From: Vulcanimicrobiota bacterium
GTDB taxonomy: Bacteria; Vulcanimicrobiota; Vulcanimicrobiia; Vulcanimicrobiales; Vulcanimicrobiaceae
Assembly (NCBI GenBank): GCA_019235995.1
Contig: JAFAJV010000012.1
Coordinates: 1 to 32,175, forward strand
Direction: 5' to 3'
DNA: 32,175 nucleotides
Shown here: one piece after another, positions 1 to 8,168 of the stretch
Layout: every line of letters begins with the position of its first letter
Numbering within the stretch: the stretch's first letter is position 1
Position numbers and translations under genes: made by a program
Notes under the pieces: generated by a model
What the model was told of the DNA's origin: nothing
The model's database searches: none
The model's input: only the letters and a program-made list of their open reading frames with translations

Positions 1-685
1 CGATGTGAGGCTGCACCGGGACGTCGCCGACGTGCGTGCCGTCCGTCGTGTAGGCGGAGAGCACGCCGTTGACGCCGCCGACGATGACCTGATCGGCGGA
101 GGGCGAGAACGTCAGTGGGTGGTTGTCTTGCAGCTGCGGCGTCTTGACCACCTTGACCACCTTGAGCGTCGCCGGATCGATGACGGCGAATCCACCACCG
201 TTGGCCAGATTCTGGTAGAGCACGCCCGTCTTCGGATCGACCGCCGGCGACTCGAGATCGTCGGCCGGCATCGCGATCGTGGCGACCTGCTTCATCGTCG
301 CGGCGTCGATCACGTAGACGGAGCCGCCGCCGTCCTGGTCGGCGTAGATGCGGCGGTGCGACGGGTCGTAAGCAATTGCATCGACGTTACCGGGGACGTT
401 GACGCTGCCCAGGACCTTCGCCGCCGAAGGGTCGACCTTGGACACCGTCTGATCCGTGCCGTTGCCGGTGAACACGACCCCGCTGCTCGGATCGACGGCG
501 ACGCCGTGCATCGGCCCGACGTCGATCTGCGCGAGCACCTTGCCCGTGCGCGCGTCGACGACCAAGAGCCGGTCGCTGCGCGTGTGCGCCGCGTAGGCGC
601 GCCGGCGCGCCTCGTCGACCGTGACGTAGTCAAATCCGCTGAAGACCTGCACGCGCTGCGGCGGCGCGGCAACGGTGATAGGCAT
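1..685 (-). CDS. YVTN-type beta-propeller repeat protein, 3' end beyond window
   Basis: The frame is open from an ATG at 685 to the left edge (228 codons, no stop), so the C-terminus lies outside the window. The translation is a series of roughly 40-residue blades with the YVTN pattern, for example VLAQIDVGPMHGVAVDPSSG, then VDPSAAKVLGSVNVPGNV, then IDAATMKQVATIAMP. The family forms beta-propellers, often extracellular, with binding or scaffolding roles; no catalytic residues can be assigned. The start is fixed by a strong Shine-Dalgarno, TAAGGAG at 692-698, whose first three bases are the stop codon of the upstream phosphoesterase, so the pair is translationally coupled. Oddly, no signal peptide is visible although the partner is exported. 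Fusions or pairs of YVTN propellers with PF04185 phosphatases are known, which suggests they act together. The substrate is unknown. Confidence 0.85.
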   Translation of the reverse strand, partial: MPITVAAPPQRVQVFSGFDYVTVDEARRRAYAAHTRSDRLLVVDARTGKVLAQIDVGPMHGVAVDPSSGVVFTGNGTDQTVSKVDPSAAKVLGSVNVPGNVDAIAYDPSHRRIYADQDGGGSVYVIDAATMKQVATIAMPADDLESPAVDPKTGVLYQNLANGGGFAVIDPATLKVVKVVKTPQLQDNHPLTFSPSADQVIVGGVNGVLSAYTTDGTHVGDVPVQPHI

Positions 686-691
686 GGGCTA

Positions 692-698
692 CTCCTTA
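692..698 (-). promoter_or_regulatory. Shine-Dalgarno overlapping the upstream stop codon
   Basis: On the minus strand the bases read TAAGGAG. TAA (698-696) ends the phosphoesterase gene, and AAGGAG lies 6 nt before the ATG of the propeller gene at 685. The arrangement fixes the propeller start and implies termination-reinitiation coupling. Confidence 0.8.
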
Positions 699-2360
699 CG
701 ATGAGCGAGGTGCCCGCTTCGGACGCGGGTTGAATCCCGGCGGCGGCGCGGACGGCGCGTTCGGCAGCGCGACGGGCGCGATTCCGAGCGTCGCGCAGCT
801 CATCGCCGGCGGGAAGGCGTTGACGAGCGAATCGGCGATCTCGGCGTTCGCGGCGGGTATCGGCGGGGTCGTGCCTGCGAGGCGCCCCGGATCGAATCCG
901 CCGAGAAGATCGGTGATCGCCGGATCGGCGTCACGGGGGCCGCGCGGCAGATAGGGCTTCTCCTCCGGCAACGACGCGAGCGGCGGCAGGTCGAAGAGCG
1001 CCTCGGCGAATTTCAGCACCGAGGTTTGGTCGCCGGCGTCGGGGATGACGGCGCCGTCGCGAGCGAAGGGCGAGATCAGCATCAGGGGAAGACGCGGGCC
1101 ATCGCCGCAGGGCCGCTGGTCCGCGCACTGCCCGACCGGCGGGGGCGCCACGTGATCGTAGTATCCGCCGGGGTCGTCCCACGTGATGACGATCGCCGAG
1201 TCGTTCCAGTAGGGGCTGCGCGCGATCGCGTTGACGAAGGTCGCGACGAACGCCTCGCCGACCTGCGCGTCGCTGTCGCCCGGGCCCGGATGGTCGTCGT
1301 CGCCGCGATAGTTCGACTGCACGTACGGATCAGGATTCGCCGGCTTCCAGCCGAACCGGTTCTGCGAGCCGCCCTTGATGTAGAAGATACCGCTCGCGGG
1401 CAGCGTGCCGTCTTGCAGCGCCTGCAGCATCACATGGACCTCGTGCTCGTTCTTCCAGAACACCTCGTTTTGCCGCAGGTACCCGAAGTATTGGGGAGCG
1501 TTGTGGTGGGTCTCGTAGCCGGGCAACGCCACCGTCGGCGAGACGTAGCCCTCCTGGTACCAGCCCCACGGAATCGGGGCGCGTCCGCTCACGACGGCCG
1601 CGCCGAGGTCTTTCCCGACGCCCTGGGTCTCGTTTGTCGCCTGCGTGGCATCGACGCCGGCCAGCGCCAGCATCAGCGTCGCGTAACGCTGCGATATCTG
1701 CAGCTGCTTGTCGCTCTCCGAGTACGGGCCGTACGCCGGATCGAGATCGTTGGTGACCGGCACACCCGGCCCAGCGTCGCTCGCCGCCGTGGCGCTTTGC
1801 GGGTCTCGCGCCCACTGCGTCTCGCCCGCCTGGCCGGCGATCAGCTCGATCGCCGAGGGCGTGGAAGGGCCGGTGATCGCGCTGAAGATCCGGTCGTAGA
1901 GCGCGAATGAGTGCGCGTACTTCCAGAGGAATGGGATCGTGTCGCAATCGTAGTGCGCCATCGTGAGCAGGCCCACGTCGCGTGCCGCCGCCGCGTCGAA
2001 CTTGCGCTGTGAAACGCGTTCCTGGGCCGCTACGAACGCGTCCATCTTGCCTCCGTTCATCTTGTCGTATACGAGCGGGCGGGATTGCGATGGGGACTCG
2101 GTGTCGGGATCGGTGAGCCGGAACGGCGTCACCCAGCCCTTTCCGATCGGATCGTACTGGCGGAACCCGTGCGACTGCGCCTCCGGCGAGGCCAGGTTGT
2201 CGGCCCCCGGATAGGTCCCGAAGTAGTTATCGAATGAGTGGTTCTCCTGATAGATGACGAAGACGTGTTTCACGCGGGCGCGCAGCGCGGCAAGCACGTC
2301 TTGCCGGCCGGCCGCAACGTTCGAAGGCGCAAGCGTTAGCGCCGCGAGGAGGAACAGCAT
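696..2360 (-). CDS. Exported phosphoesterase, PF04185 family (phospholipase C / acid phosphatase AcpA-like)
   Basis: 554 residues. The N-terminus is a hydrophobic signal peptide (about residues 1-17), so export is expected. Family motifs are clear: ENHSFDNYFGTYPG at 39-52, which holds the metal or nucleophile region of the PF04185 fold; DDHPGPG at 355-361; TWDDPGGYYDHV at 393-404; and GPRLPLMLISPFAR at 421-434. PF04185 enzymes hydrolyse phosphomonoesters or phospholipid head groups, and the exact substrate cannot be read from sequence. The gene is the first of a two-gene unit with the propeller gene (stop and Shine-Dalgarno overlap). It is divergent from a TonB-dependent receptor across about 107 bp containing a Pho-box-like repeat. 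Together these suggest phosphate scavenging from organic phosphate (inference). The start was chosen because it directly precedes the signal peptide; no strong ribosome-binding site is seen. Confidence 0.93.
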   Translation of the reverse strand: MLFLLAALTLAPSNVAAGRQDVLAALRARVKHVFVIYQENHSFDNYFGTYPGADNLASPEAQSHGFRQYDPIGKGWVTPFRLTDPDTESPSQSRPLVYDKMNGGKMDAFVAAQERVSQRKFDAAAARDVGLLTMAHYDCDTIPFLWKYAHSFALYDRIFSAITGPSTPSAIELIAGQAGETQWARDPQSATAASDAGPGVPVTNDLDPAYGPYSESDKQLQISQRYATLMLALAGVDATQATNETQGVGKDLGAAVVSGRAPIPWGWYQEGYVSPTVALPGYETHHNAPQYFGYLRQNEVFWKNEHEVHVMLQALQDGTLPASGIFYIKGGSQNRFGWKPANPDPYVQSNYRGDDDHPGPGDSDAQVGEAFVATFVNAIARSPYWNDSAIVITWDDPGGYYDHVAPPPVGQCADQRPCGDGPRLPLMLISPFARDGAVIPDAGDQTSVLKFAEALFDLPPLASLPEEKPYLPRGPRDADPAITDLLGGFDPGRLAGTTPPIPAANAEIADSLVNAFPPAMSCATLGIAPVALPNAPSAPPPGFNPRPKRAPRSS

Positions 2361-2385
2361 CCGTTCATCGTAGGCCGCTCAGATG

Positions 2386-2415
2386 AACCCAAGATGAAGC
2401 GCGTTCTTATGGGTT
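2386..2415. other. Imperfect inverted repeat in the divergent promoter region
   Basis: AACCCA-AGA (2386-2394) pairs with TCT-(TA bulge)-TGGGTT (2405-2415) around a 10-nt loop. It lies between the divergent starts of the phosphoesterase and receptor genes. It could be a protein-binding site or a transcript hairpin; nothing decides between these. Confidence 0.3.
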
Positions 2416-2425
2416 TCTTTAACGG

Positions 2426-2446
2426 CGGCATAACACAGTCATAACA
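2426..2446 (+). promoter_or_regulatory. Pho-box-like direct repeat
   Basis: GGCATAA (2427-2433) and GTCATAA (2438-2444) repeat with exactly 11 bp period. Read slightly shifted, the repeat is CATAACA twice with 4 bp between copies. This resembles the E. coli PhoB box (CTGTCAT repeated every 11 bp) and the Bacillus PhoP TTAACA repeats. It sits 22 bp before the receptor ATG and about 65 bp from the divergent phosphoesterase start. Function is inferred from repeat geometry and gene context only. Confidence 0.4.
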
Positions 2447-2467
2447 TTGGTGCCGCATTGTCGAAAC

Positions 2468-5230
2468 ATGCGTCCTGCACGGTTTCTGCTTGTGCTTCTG
2501 TTCCTGTATATGGCGGCGCCGGCCCTTGCGGCTGACGGGGTGATGGTGTCGGGCCGGATCCTCGACACCCAAGGCGGGTTACCCGTCCCGAACGCGGAGG
2601 TCGAGCTCGACCGGGGCGGCCAGAAAGTCGCCGTCGCGACGACCGACGCCACCGGGAGCTTCACCATCCGCGGCATATCCACGGGCACCTACGTCGTCTT
2701 GGTCCGGGCCAACGGCTACGAGGCGACGCGCCTCACTCCGGACCTGCTCGTGAACAGCGAGGCCACGAGAGTCTCCTTTCAGATGGCCATCAGCCGGCAG
2801 CGGCAGGGCCTCAAGCAGATCGGGTATGTGCTCGCCGGCGGCCGCACCGCGCTGCAGACGACGACGACGATCAACACCCACATCGACGCATCCATCCTGC
2901 AGAGCGAGAGCTTTCAGCGCCTCGGCGACGTGCTGACGACGGTTCCGGGCGTCATCACTTCGACGAGCTCGTCGGTCGGCGACGACATGTCGCTGTCGAT
3001 CCGCGGTTACGACTCCACCGAGACCGCGACGCTGCTCGACGGCCATCCGATCGGTCCGGTCGGCGCCTTCGGCAACGGCTACAACTATAACGTCTCGCCG
3101 TTCTGGGGCCTGAGCGCCGCGGACGTCGTGTTCGGCTCGGGCGCGACCGGCCTCTTTGGCGCGACGACGATCGCGGGCGCCGTGAACTTCCTCACGATCA
3201 ACCCGACCCAAGGCAATCACCTCTCGGTCACGCAGGGCGTGGGCAGCGACAACAAGGCGATGACGGGACTCCTCGGCACCGGGACGATCGGTCACCTTGG
3301 GTACGCCGTCGCGTGGGGCACGCAGGGCACGACCGGCAACTTTCCCGGCGGCTACATCCAGCAGACGGCGCTCCTGCAGACGAGCGTCGTCAATCCGGGC
3401 TACAAGGGCAGCGCGCCGCCGCCGGACCTGACGCACCCCAACGCCTACAACTTGGTCAACACCTATCCGGTCAGCGGCGGGTACGTGCAGCGCAACTTCG
3501 TAGGCAAGCTCATCTACAGCTTCTCGCCTAAGACGACGCTGCAGTTCACCGCCTACTCCGCGAATGACTGGTCGAACTCGACAGGCGAGGGCGACAACGA
3601 CTACGAGACCTATCCCTACGTCCTCTACGGCGCGCAGCAAACGCTCGCGGGGATCAAGGCGAGCGGCGGACGTGACACGATCCTCGTCAACGGAACACCG
3701 CGCACGTGCCACGACAGCATCGCCGTGCTCATAGACAACCCGGCCGGCTACACCTGCATGACGCCGGCGCAGTACGCGGTGAACTTCTACGGACCGTTCG
3801 GCGGCAGCATTGACCGCTGGCGCACGCTGGGCAACCAAGACTACGACGCGCGCGCCACGCAACAACTTGGCGCCGGAACGATCACCCTCGAGGGCTTCGT
3901 CGACGCATACAACTACAACGAGCAGAAGGGGCCGGGGGCGCCGATCGGCCCGTATGGGCCGGGCCCGAACTACCTCAACCTGTACAGTAACCGCGGCTAC
4001 CTGCTCAGCGACGACTTCGCGATGTCGAAGAACGACTTCGGCTTCGGCTACACGTGGCTGCACCAGTCAAACACCAACGGACAGTTTCCGTATTCGCTGC
4101 CCAGCGGCGTGACGTACAACACGTTCGGCACGAACCCGCCGCTCTATCTCGCGACGGCGAGTTACTTCCTCAAAGACGCCTGGACGCCCAACGACAAATT
4201 TTCCGCGTTCGGAAGTTTCTGGATCCAGCGCTCGCTGGACACGAGCTCGACGCACTTCGATCCACGGCTGTCCTTCATCTTCCGGCCCGATCCGAGCGAT
4301 GTGATCCGCCTGACCGGCGGGCGCTCGTACAGCGAGCCGGATCCGTCGCTGATCGCCTTCGCCCCGCCGGTCTACGGCGCGCCGTCGAGCATCAACTGCC
4401 CGCCGACGACCACCGGCACCGGTGCGCTCGTGTCGATCGCCTCCGTGGCCAACCCGTTGCTGCAGCCCGAGACGGCGGAGGACCTCGAGCTCGCGTACGG
4501 CCACCGCTTCAACGCAACGACGAACATCCAGGCCGACGTCTATCAGTCGTGGGAGAGCCAGGCCCTTCTAAACGGCAACGTCTCGATCGTCGGCTTTCCG
4601 GGGATCACGGTGCCCCAAGACTACATCGACAAGGCGCTCCAGCGGCTCAGCTCGTGCCCCGGCTTAAATCCGACGGAGAAGAACCTCGCGTTCTCGACGA
4701 CGTACAACGCGGCGGGGGCTCGCTACCGCGGCATCGTGCTCTCGACCAACGTCGGCATCACGCGCAACGTCGGCTTCAACGCGGCCTTCGACGTGCAGTC
4801 CGCCTCCTATGTCGGGATTCCGCAGGACATCCTGATCGCCAATACCGACCTGCTCGACGGCGGCCAGATTGCAAAGGTACCCCTGCGCCAAGGCACCGCC
4901 GGCATCTACTATCAGGATAATCTGGGCATCGGCGCGCGCCTCGACGCGACGTACATCGGCAATAACAACACGTGGAACCGCAATGCGTTCTGGTTTGCGA
5001 ACGCCAGCGTATCGAAAGCGAGCGGCCCGGTCACGATCAACTTGGGCGTCTACAACCTGTTCAACAGCGTCGCCCAGCAGTACGGCTATATCGGCTACGG
5101 CCTCTACCAGCCCCAGAACTACTATGGCCTCGCGGCACAGGGCGGCGCAACGAGCGGCATCCAGCAGAGCAGCGAACAGTACGGTCTCCCGTTTCGCACG
5201 TACTGGTTTACCGTAAAGGTTGGAATTTAA
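2468..5230 (+). CDS. TonB-dependent outer-membrane receptor with N-terminal carboxypeptidase-regulatory-like domain
   Basis: 920 residues. The ATG at 2468 was chosen because it places a classical signal peptide first (MRPARFLLVLLF..., cleavage near APALAADG, residue 22). Residues about 26-105 form a carboxypeptidase-regulatory-like beta-sandwich (SGRILDTQGGLPVPNAEVEL, then TDATGSFTIRGISTGTYVV). A plug domain follows (about 125-240, with LTTVPGV and LSIRGYDS), then a barrel rich in Tyr, Asn and Gly ending in an aromatic strand. Such receptors import scarce nutrients across the outer membrane using TonB-ExbBD, which are not in this window. There is no ribosome-binding site before the ATG, so a leaderless or weakly translated message is possible. 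The divergent phosphoesterase and the Pho-box-like repeat suggest a phosphate-linked substrate, but the ligand is unknown. Confidence 0.93.
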   Translation: MRPARFLLVLLFLYMAAPALAADGVMVSGRILDTQGGLPVPNAEVELDRGGQKVAVATTDATGSFTIRGISTGTYVVLVRANGYEATRLTPDLLVNSEATRVSFQMAISRQRQGLKQIGYVLAGGRTALQTTTTINTHIDASILQSESFQRLGDVLTTVPGVITSTSSSVGDDMSLSIRGYDSTETATLLDGHPIGPVGAFGNGYNYNVSPFWGLSAADVVFGSGATGLFGATTIAGAVNFLTINPTQGNHLSVTQGVGSDNKAMTGLLGTGTIGHLGYAVAWGTQGTTGNFPGGYIQQTALLQTSVVNPGYKGSAPPPDLTHPNAYNLVNTYPVSGGYVQRNFVGKLIYSFSPKTTLQFTAYSANDWSNSTGEGDNDYETYPYVLYGAQQTLAGIKASGGRDTILVNGTPRTCHDSIAVLIDNPAGYTCMTPAQYAVNFYGPFGGSIDRWRTLGNQDYDARATQQLGAGTITLEGFVDAYNYNEQKGPGAPIGPYGPGPNYLNLYSNRGYLLSDDFAMSKNDFGFGYTWLHQSNTNGQFPYSLPSGVTYNTFGTNPPLYLATASYFLKDAWTPNDKFSAFGSFWIQRSLDTSSTHFDPRLSFIFRPDPSDVIRLTGGRSYSEPDPSLIAFAPPVYGAPSSINCPPTTTGTGALVSIASVANPLLQPETAEDLELAYGHRFNATTNIQADVYQSWESQALLNGNVSIVGFPGITVPQDYIDKALQRLSSCPGLNPTEKNLAFSTTYNAAGARYRGIVLSTNVGITRNVGFNAAFDVQSASYVGIPQDILIANTDLLDGGQIAKVPLRQGTAGIYYQDNLGIGARLDATYIGNNNTWNRNAFWFANASVSKASGPVTINLGVYNLFNSVAQQYGYIGYGLYQPQNYYGLAAQGGATSGIQQSSEQYGLPFRTYWFTVKVGI

Positions 5231-5232
5231 CG

Positions 5233-5460
5233 ATGGACAATGACGTGATAGCGATGAACCTGACGATCGCCGCCGTCGATCGTTGGCTGGAGAACTCGTC
5301 GGCAAGCAGCGGCCAAGAGGTCGGCCGAGAGATCGGCGCGATGTACCGTGAGATCTACGCCGTGCTCGAACAGATCTCGCCCACGGACGACGATGAAGAG
5401 GAAGACGACGACGACGACGAACCGGCCATACGGCCCCCTCTTGCGGTCGCAGCGGTTTGA
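5233..5460 (+). CDS. Small acidic hypothetical protein with an Asp/Glu tract
   Basis: 75 residues, starting 2 nt after the receptor stop codon, so translation is probably coupled. The first 50 residues predict helices (LTIAAVDRWLENSS, GREIGAMYREIYAVLEQIS). They are followed by an uninterrupted run of twelve Asp/Glu residues (DDDEEEDDDDDE, about 53-64) and a hydrophobic tail. No family is recognised and there is no signal peptide. A cytosolic calcium- or protein-binding role is conceivable but unsupported. It is followed by a terminator-like hairpin, consistent with being the last gene of the receptor unit. Confidence 0.6.
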   Translation: MDNDVIAMNLTIAAVDRWLENSSASSGQEVGREIGAMYREIYAVLEQISPTDDDEEEDDDDDEPAIRPPLAVAAV

Positions 5461-5539
5461 CGGGCCGCGGTTCCGGGAAAGACGAGCGTGTAAGACAACT
5501 GAGGGAAGCCAATGCAGTAGCTTACATACGCAAGGAACG

Positions 5540-5565
5540 TCGAGGCCTGCAAACGCAGGCCTCGA
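5540..5565 (+). terminator. Strong stem-loop after the receptor unit
   Basis: A perfect 11-bp stem, TCGAGGCCTGC (5540-5550) with GCAGGCCTCGA (5555-5565), encloses an AAAC loop. Only a short T-rich stretch (CCGTTTG) follows, so it is an imperfect intrinsic terminator. It lies upstream of the likely start of the next gene and argues against the longer reading frame that would run through it. Confidence 0.6.
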
Positions 5566-5594
5566 TCCGTTTGAAAAGAAGTTTGGGTGCCATT

Positions 5595-6236
5595 GTGCAA
5601 GACATCACCGAAGTCTTGCGGCTGCCGTCGCCGGCGCCGCGCCCCCAATCAATGGCCTTCGACGGCGAGAAGCTCTGGATGGGATCAGTCGAGACGAACC
5701 GCCTCTACGCGATCGATCCGAGACAGTGGACGCTCGTCGAGGAGGACAAGGCGCCCGGCAAGCCGTGGGGCATGACCGTCGTCGGCGACGAGCTGCGCGT
5801 GATATGCGGCGAGGGAGACGACGACGATCGCTTCGTACGGCGGTTCGTTCCCGGTCACGGCTTCAAGACCGCGGACTCGTTTCGCTGTCCGGACGGCACC
5901 GGCTCGCAGCTGAGCTATGACGGCACGTGGCTCTACGTCAGCCAGTGGTACAACCGCCGCATTCTCGGGCTCGATGACCGCGGCAACGTCGTCCGCGAGA
6001 TCGGCCTCGAACACCAGGTGTGCGGACAATGCTACGTCGACGGCGCCTTTTACCTCGTGACTACGGAAGACGAGGAGAGCGGCGAATACTTCCTCACGAA
6101 GGTGTCCGCCGACGGCGACAATCGCGGCGAAGACTTGGCGCGAATTCCGTTTGCCGCCCGCGCGCTCGCCTACGACGGCGCGCGATTCTGGACCAACCAC
6201 CGCGAGGCGAATCAGATCGTCGCATTTGAGCGCTGA
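5595..6236 (+). CDS. Beta-propeller protein (SMP-30/NHL-like repeats), function unknown
   Basis: About 213 residues from a GTG at 5595. The frame stays open upstream to 5457, but that part crosses a terminator-like hairpin and is Arg/Lys-rich low-complexity sequence; a TTG at 5583 is another possible start. Blade-like repeats are visible: SMAFDGEKLWMGSVETNRLYA, SYDGTWLYVSQWYNRRILGL, and ALAYDGARFWTNHREANQIV. These resemble WD/NHL or glutamine-cyclotransferase-like propellers that bind a ligand in the central channel. There is no signal peptide and no assignable catalytic set. A CGQC motif occurs in the middle blade. The stop overlaps by 11 nt the likely start of the downstream methyltransferase gene, suggesting co-expression. 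Confidence 0.75.
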   Translation: MQDITEVLRLPSPAPRPQSMAFDGEKLWMGSVETNRLYAIDPRQWTLVEEDKAPGKPWGMTVVGDELRVICGEGDDDDRFVRRFVPGHGFKTADSFRCPDGTGSQLSYDGTWLYVSQWYNRRILGLDDRGNVVREIGLEHQVCGQCYVDGAFYLVTTEDEESGEYFLTKVSADGDNRGEDLARIPFAARALAYDGARFWTNHREANQIVAFER

Positions 6237-7548
6237 GCGCTTCGCATCGCCCGATCCGCACGCGCGAATTGCGGCAGCCGTGCTGCACTCCATCTTCGGC
6301 GATGGATACGCGCGCGACTTTGCGGTGGAGCTGTGGGATGGGACGCGCGTGCCGGCGGCGGAATCCGAGCGCTTCGTACTCCGCGTCAACGCCGCAGGGG
6401 CGCTGCGCGCCGCTTTTACGCCCCCGGTCGACCTCTCGGCCGGGCGAGCATTCGGCGGCGGCTTGCTCGACGTCGAAGGCGATCTCGAGGCCGCCGTAGA
6501 TGCATTCTACCGAGCCGGCGTGCCTCGCGGTCGCCGGCTCTTGACGCTGCTGCGGCTGCTGGCGCGCCTGCCGAAGACGACCCTCTCCGGCATGCGCGAA
6601 GCGCGCTTACGCGGCCGCGCGCATTCGCGCGCGCGCGACCGTGCGGCGATCGGTTTCCACTACGATCAACCGATCGACTTCTACCGCAGCTTTCTCGATC
6701 GCGACATGGTGTATTCGTGCGCGTACTGGGAAGATGCAACGCAAACGTTGGACGACGCGCAATCGGCGAAGCTGGACTACACGCTTCGAAAGCTCCGGCT
6801 GCAACCCGGCGAGAGGCTCCTCGACATCGGCTGCGGATGGGGCGCGCTCGTCGTGCGCGCGGCGGAGCGGTTCGGGGCGCGCGCGCTCGGCATAACGCTC
6901 AGCACGAAGCAGTGCGAGGAGGCGCGCCGGCGCATCGCCGCGGCCGGCCTCTCCAATCGAGCGCGCGTGGAGCTTCGCGACTACCGCGAGATCGCCGGAG
7001 AGCGCTTCGACAAGATCGTGAGCGTCGGGATGTTCGAGCACGTCGGCCACGCGCGGTTCCTGGAGTATTTTCGCGCCGCCTATGAGAGTCTTCGCGCGGG
7101 AGGGCTGTTTCTCAACCACGCGATAGCGGATCAGAGCGACGGACGGCGCACCGGGCGAGCGGGCGCATTTCTCGGACGCCTCATCTTTCCGGACGGGGAG
7201 CTCGTCATCGTGTCGGACTCGCTCAAACACGCGGAGCAGGCCGGCTTCGAGGTACGCGACGTCGAGAATCTGCGCGAGCATTACGCGAAGACGCTCCGAG
7301 CGTGGGTCGCCAACCTCGAGCGCAACCGCGACGCGGCCATCGCCGCCGCCGGGGAGAAGAGCTATCGGCTCTGGCGGCTGTACATGGCGGGCAGCGCGCA
7401 GGGCTTTCGCACCGGCCGAATCGGCGTATATCAGTCGTTGCTGGCCAAGCGGCGCGAAGACGGCTGCGTCGATCTGCCGCCGACCCGCGCCGGCCTCTAT
7501 ACGCCGGCGTCGCCCTCCTTGGCGCCGAAGCCTTCGATGCGCTTGTAG
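6226..7548 (+). CDS. cfa: Cyclopropane-fatty-acyl-phospholipid synthase family methyltransferase
   Basis: About 440 residues from a TTG at 6226; the start is uncertain, since the open frame begins at 6151 and a GTG lies at 6280. An N-terminal lipid-binding-like domain ends near FGGGLLDVEGDLEAAVDAFY. It is followed by the family signature YDQPIDFYRSFLD, YSCAYWED, and the SAM-binding motif LDIGCGWG (about 199-206). Further signatures are GITLSTKQ, GMFEHVGHARFLEYF and FPDGELVIVSDSLKHAEQAGF. The family transfers a methylene or methyl group from S-adenosylmethionine to double bonds of membrane phospholipid acyl chains, usually in stationary phase or stress. It overlaps the upstream propeller gene by 11 nt. 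Its last 52 bp overlap the convergent SdpI-like gene, so both C-termini are encoded by the same DNA. Confidence 0.93.
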   Translation: MSAERFASPDPHARIAAAVLHSIFGDGYARDFAVELWDGTRVPAAESERFVLRVNAAGALRAAFTPPVDLSAGRAFGGGLLDVEGDLEAAVDAFYRAGVPRGRRLLTLLRLLARLPKTTLSGMREARLRGRAHSRARDRAAIGFHYDQPIDFYRSFLDRDMVYSCAYWEDATQTLDDAQSAKLDYTLRKLRLQPGERLLDIGCGWGALVVRAAERFGARALGITLSTKQCEEARRRIAAAGLSNRARVELRDYREIAGERFDKIVSVGMFEHVGHARFLEYFRAAYESLRAGGLFLNHAIADQSDGRRTGRAGAFLGRLIFPDGELVIVSDSLKHAEQAGFEVRDVENLREHYAKTLRAWVANLERNRDAAIAAAGEKSYRLWRLYMAGSAQGFRTGRIGVYQSLLAKRREDGCVDLPPTRAGLYTPASPSLAPKPSMRL

Positions 7549-8168
7549 AGAACGTACGAGTACGTCGCTGGAATCATGACGATGGCGACGATCACGACGA
7601 TCAGCGCCGCAACGGCAGCTTTGGACGCGAAGCTCGACACGATCAAGAGAAGGCCGCCGGCGACCATGAGTCTTCCCGCGAGGCGGTTGGTCCGAAGCCA
7701 GACTTCGTCGCTCGCCAGCGTCCACGGCGTGCGGATGCCGATGAAGAAGTTCTTGTGAAACTTGCCCATCAGGTTGCCGAGAATAGCGAGGAGCGCGCCG
7801 ACGGGAACGAACACGAAGGCCGGCGGTAATCCCGAGACGCCCAAGGACGCGCGCAGCGCGATGAAGTGAATCACGACCAATGCCGCCATGACGGCCAGGA
7901 GGCTCTCATAGAAGGCGCGCGCCGATTGGCCGAGCCGGAATCCCCGCGGCGATATTCCGGGAAGGACGACCATCAGAAGCCACGTGAAGGCGACGATCGC
8001 CGGCGTGAGGGTGACGGCGACGAGACGAGTGGAGTATCCGTTGACGTTCCCGGCGAGGTCCCAGTGGGTCGGGACGCGCGGGGGCATTTGCGGATAGGCC
8101 CAGAGCGACAACCCGATGGCCAGCAGCAGCAGGATCAGGCCCGCGATGAGCCCCTGCTTCCGGTTCAT
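7497..8168 (-). CDS. SdpI/DUF1648 family membrane protein
   Basis: 223 residues with several hydrophobic segments. The first (about 7-25) leads into the DUF1648 signature PPRVPTHWDLAGNVNGYS. The SdpI signature follows: GNLMGKFHKNFFIGIRTPWTL, then SDEVWLRTNRLAGRL. In Bacillus subtilis SdpI is the immunity protein against the SdpC toxin and also signals to the repressor SdpR. Most homologues elsewhere have no known toxin partner, and no sdpC-like gene is visible here. The ATG overlaps the stop of the ArsR-type regulator by 4 nt (8165-8168), giving the standard sdpR-sdpI arrangement. The 3' end overlaps the convergent methyltransferase gene. Confidence 0.92.
   Translation of the reverse strand: MNRKQGLIAGLILLLLAIGLSLWAYPQMPPRVPTHWDLAGNVNGYSTRLVAVTLTPAIVAFTWLLMVVLPGISPRGFRLGQSARAFYESLLAVMAALVVIHFIALRASLGVSGLPPAFVFVPVGALLAILGNLMGKFHKNFFIGIRTPWTLASDEVWLRTNRLAGRLMVAGGLLLIVSSFASKAAVAALIVVIVAIVMIPATYSYVLYKRIEGFGAKEGDAGV

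Noticed and set aside
2579-4063. Minus-strand 494-codon open frame opposite the receptor
   Set aside because: Composition is Arg/Val/Ala-rich with no domain, and the receptor frame is fully conserved in pattern.
5355-5648. Minus-strand frame with a long poly-Ser run
   Set aside because: It is the reverse of the Asp/Glu tract of the acidic small protein and crosses the terminator hairpin; no start signal or family.
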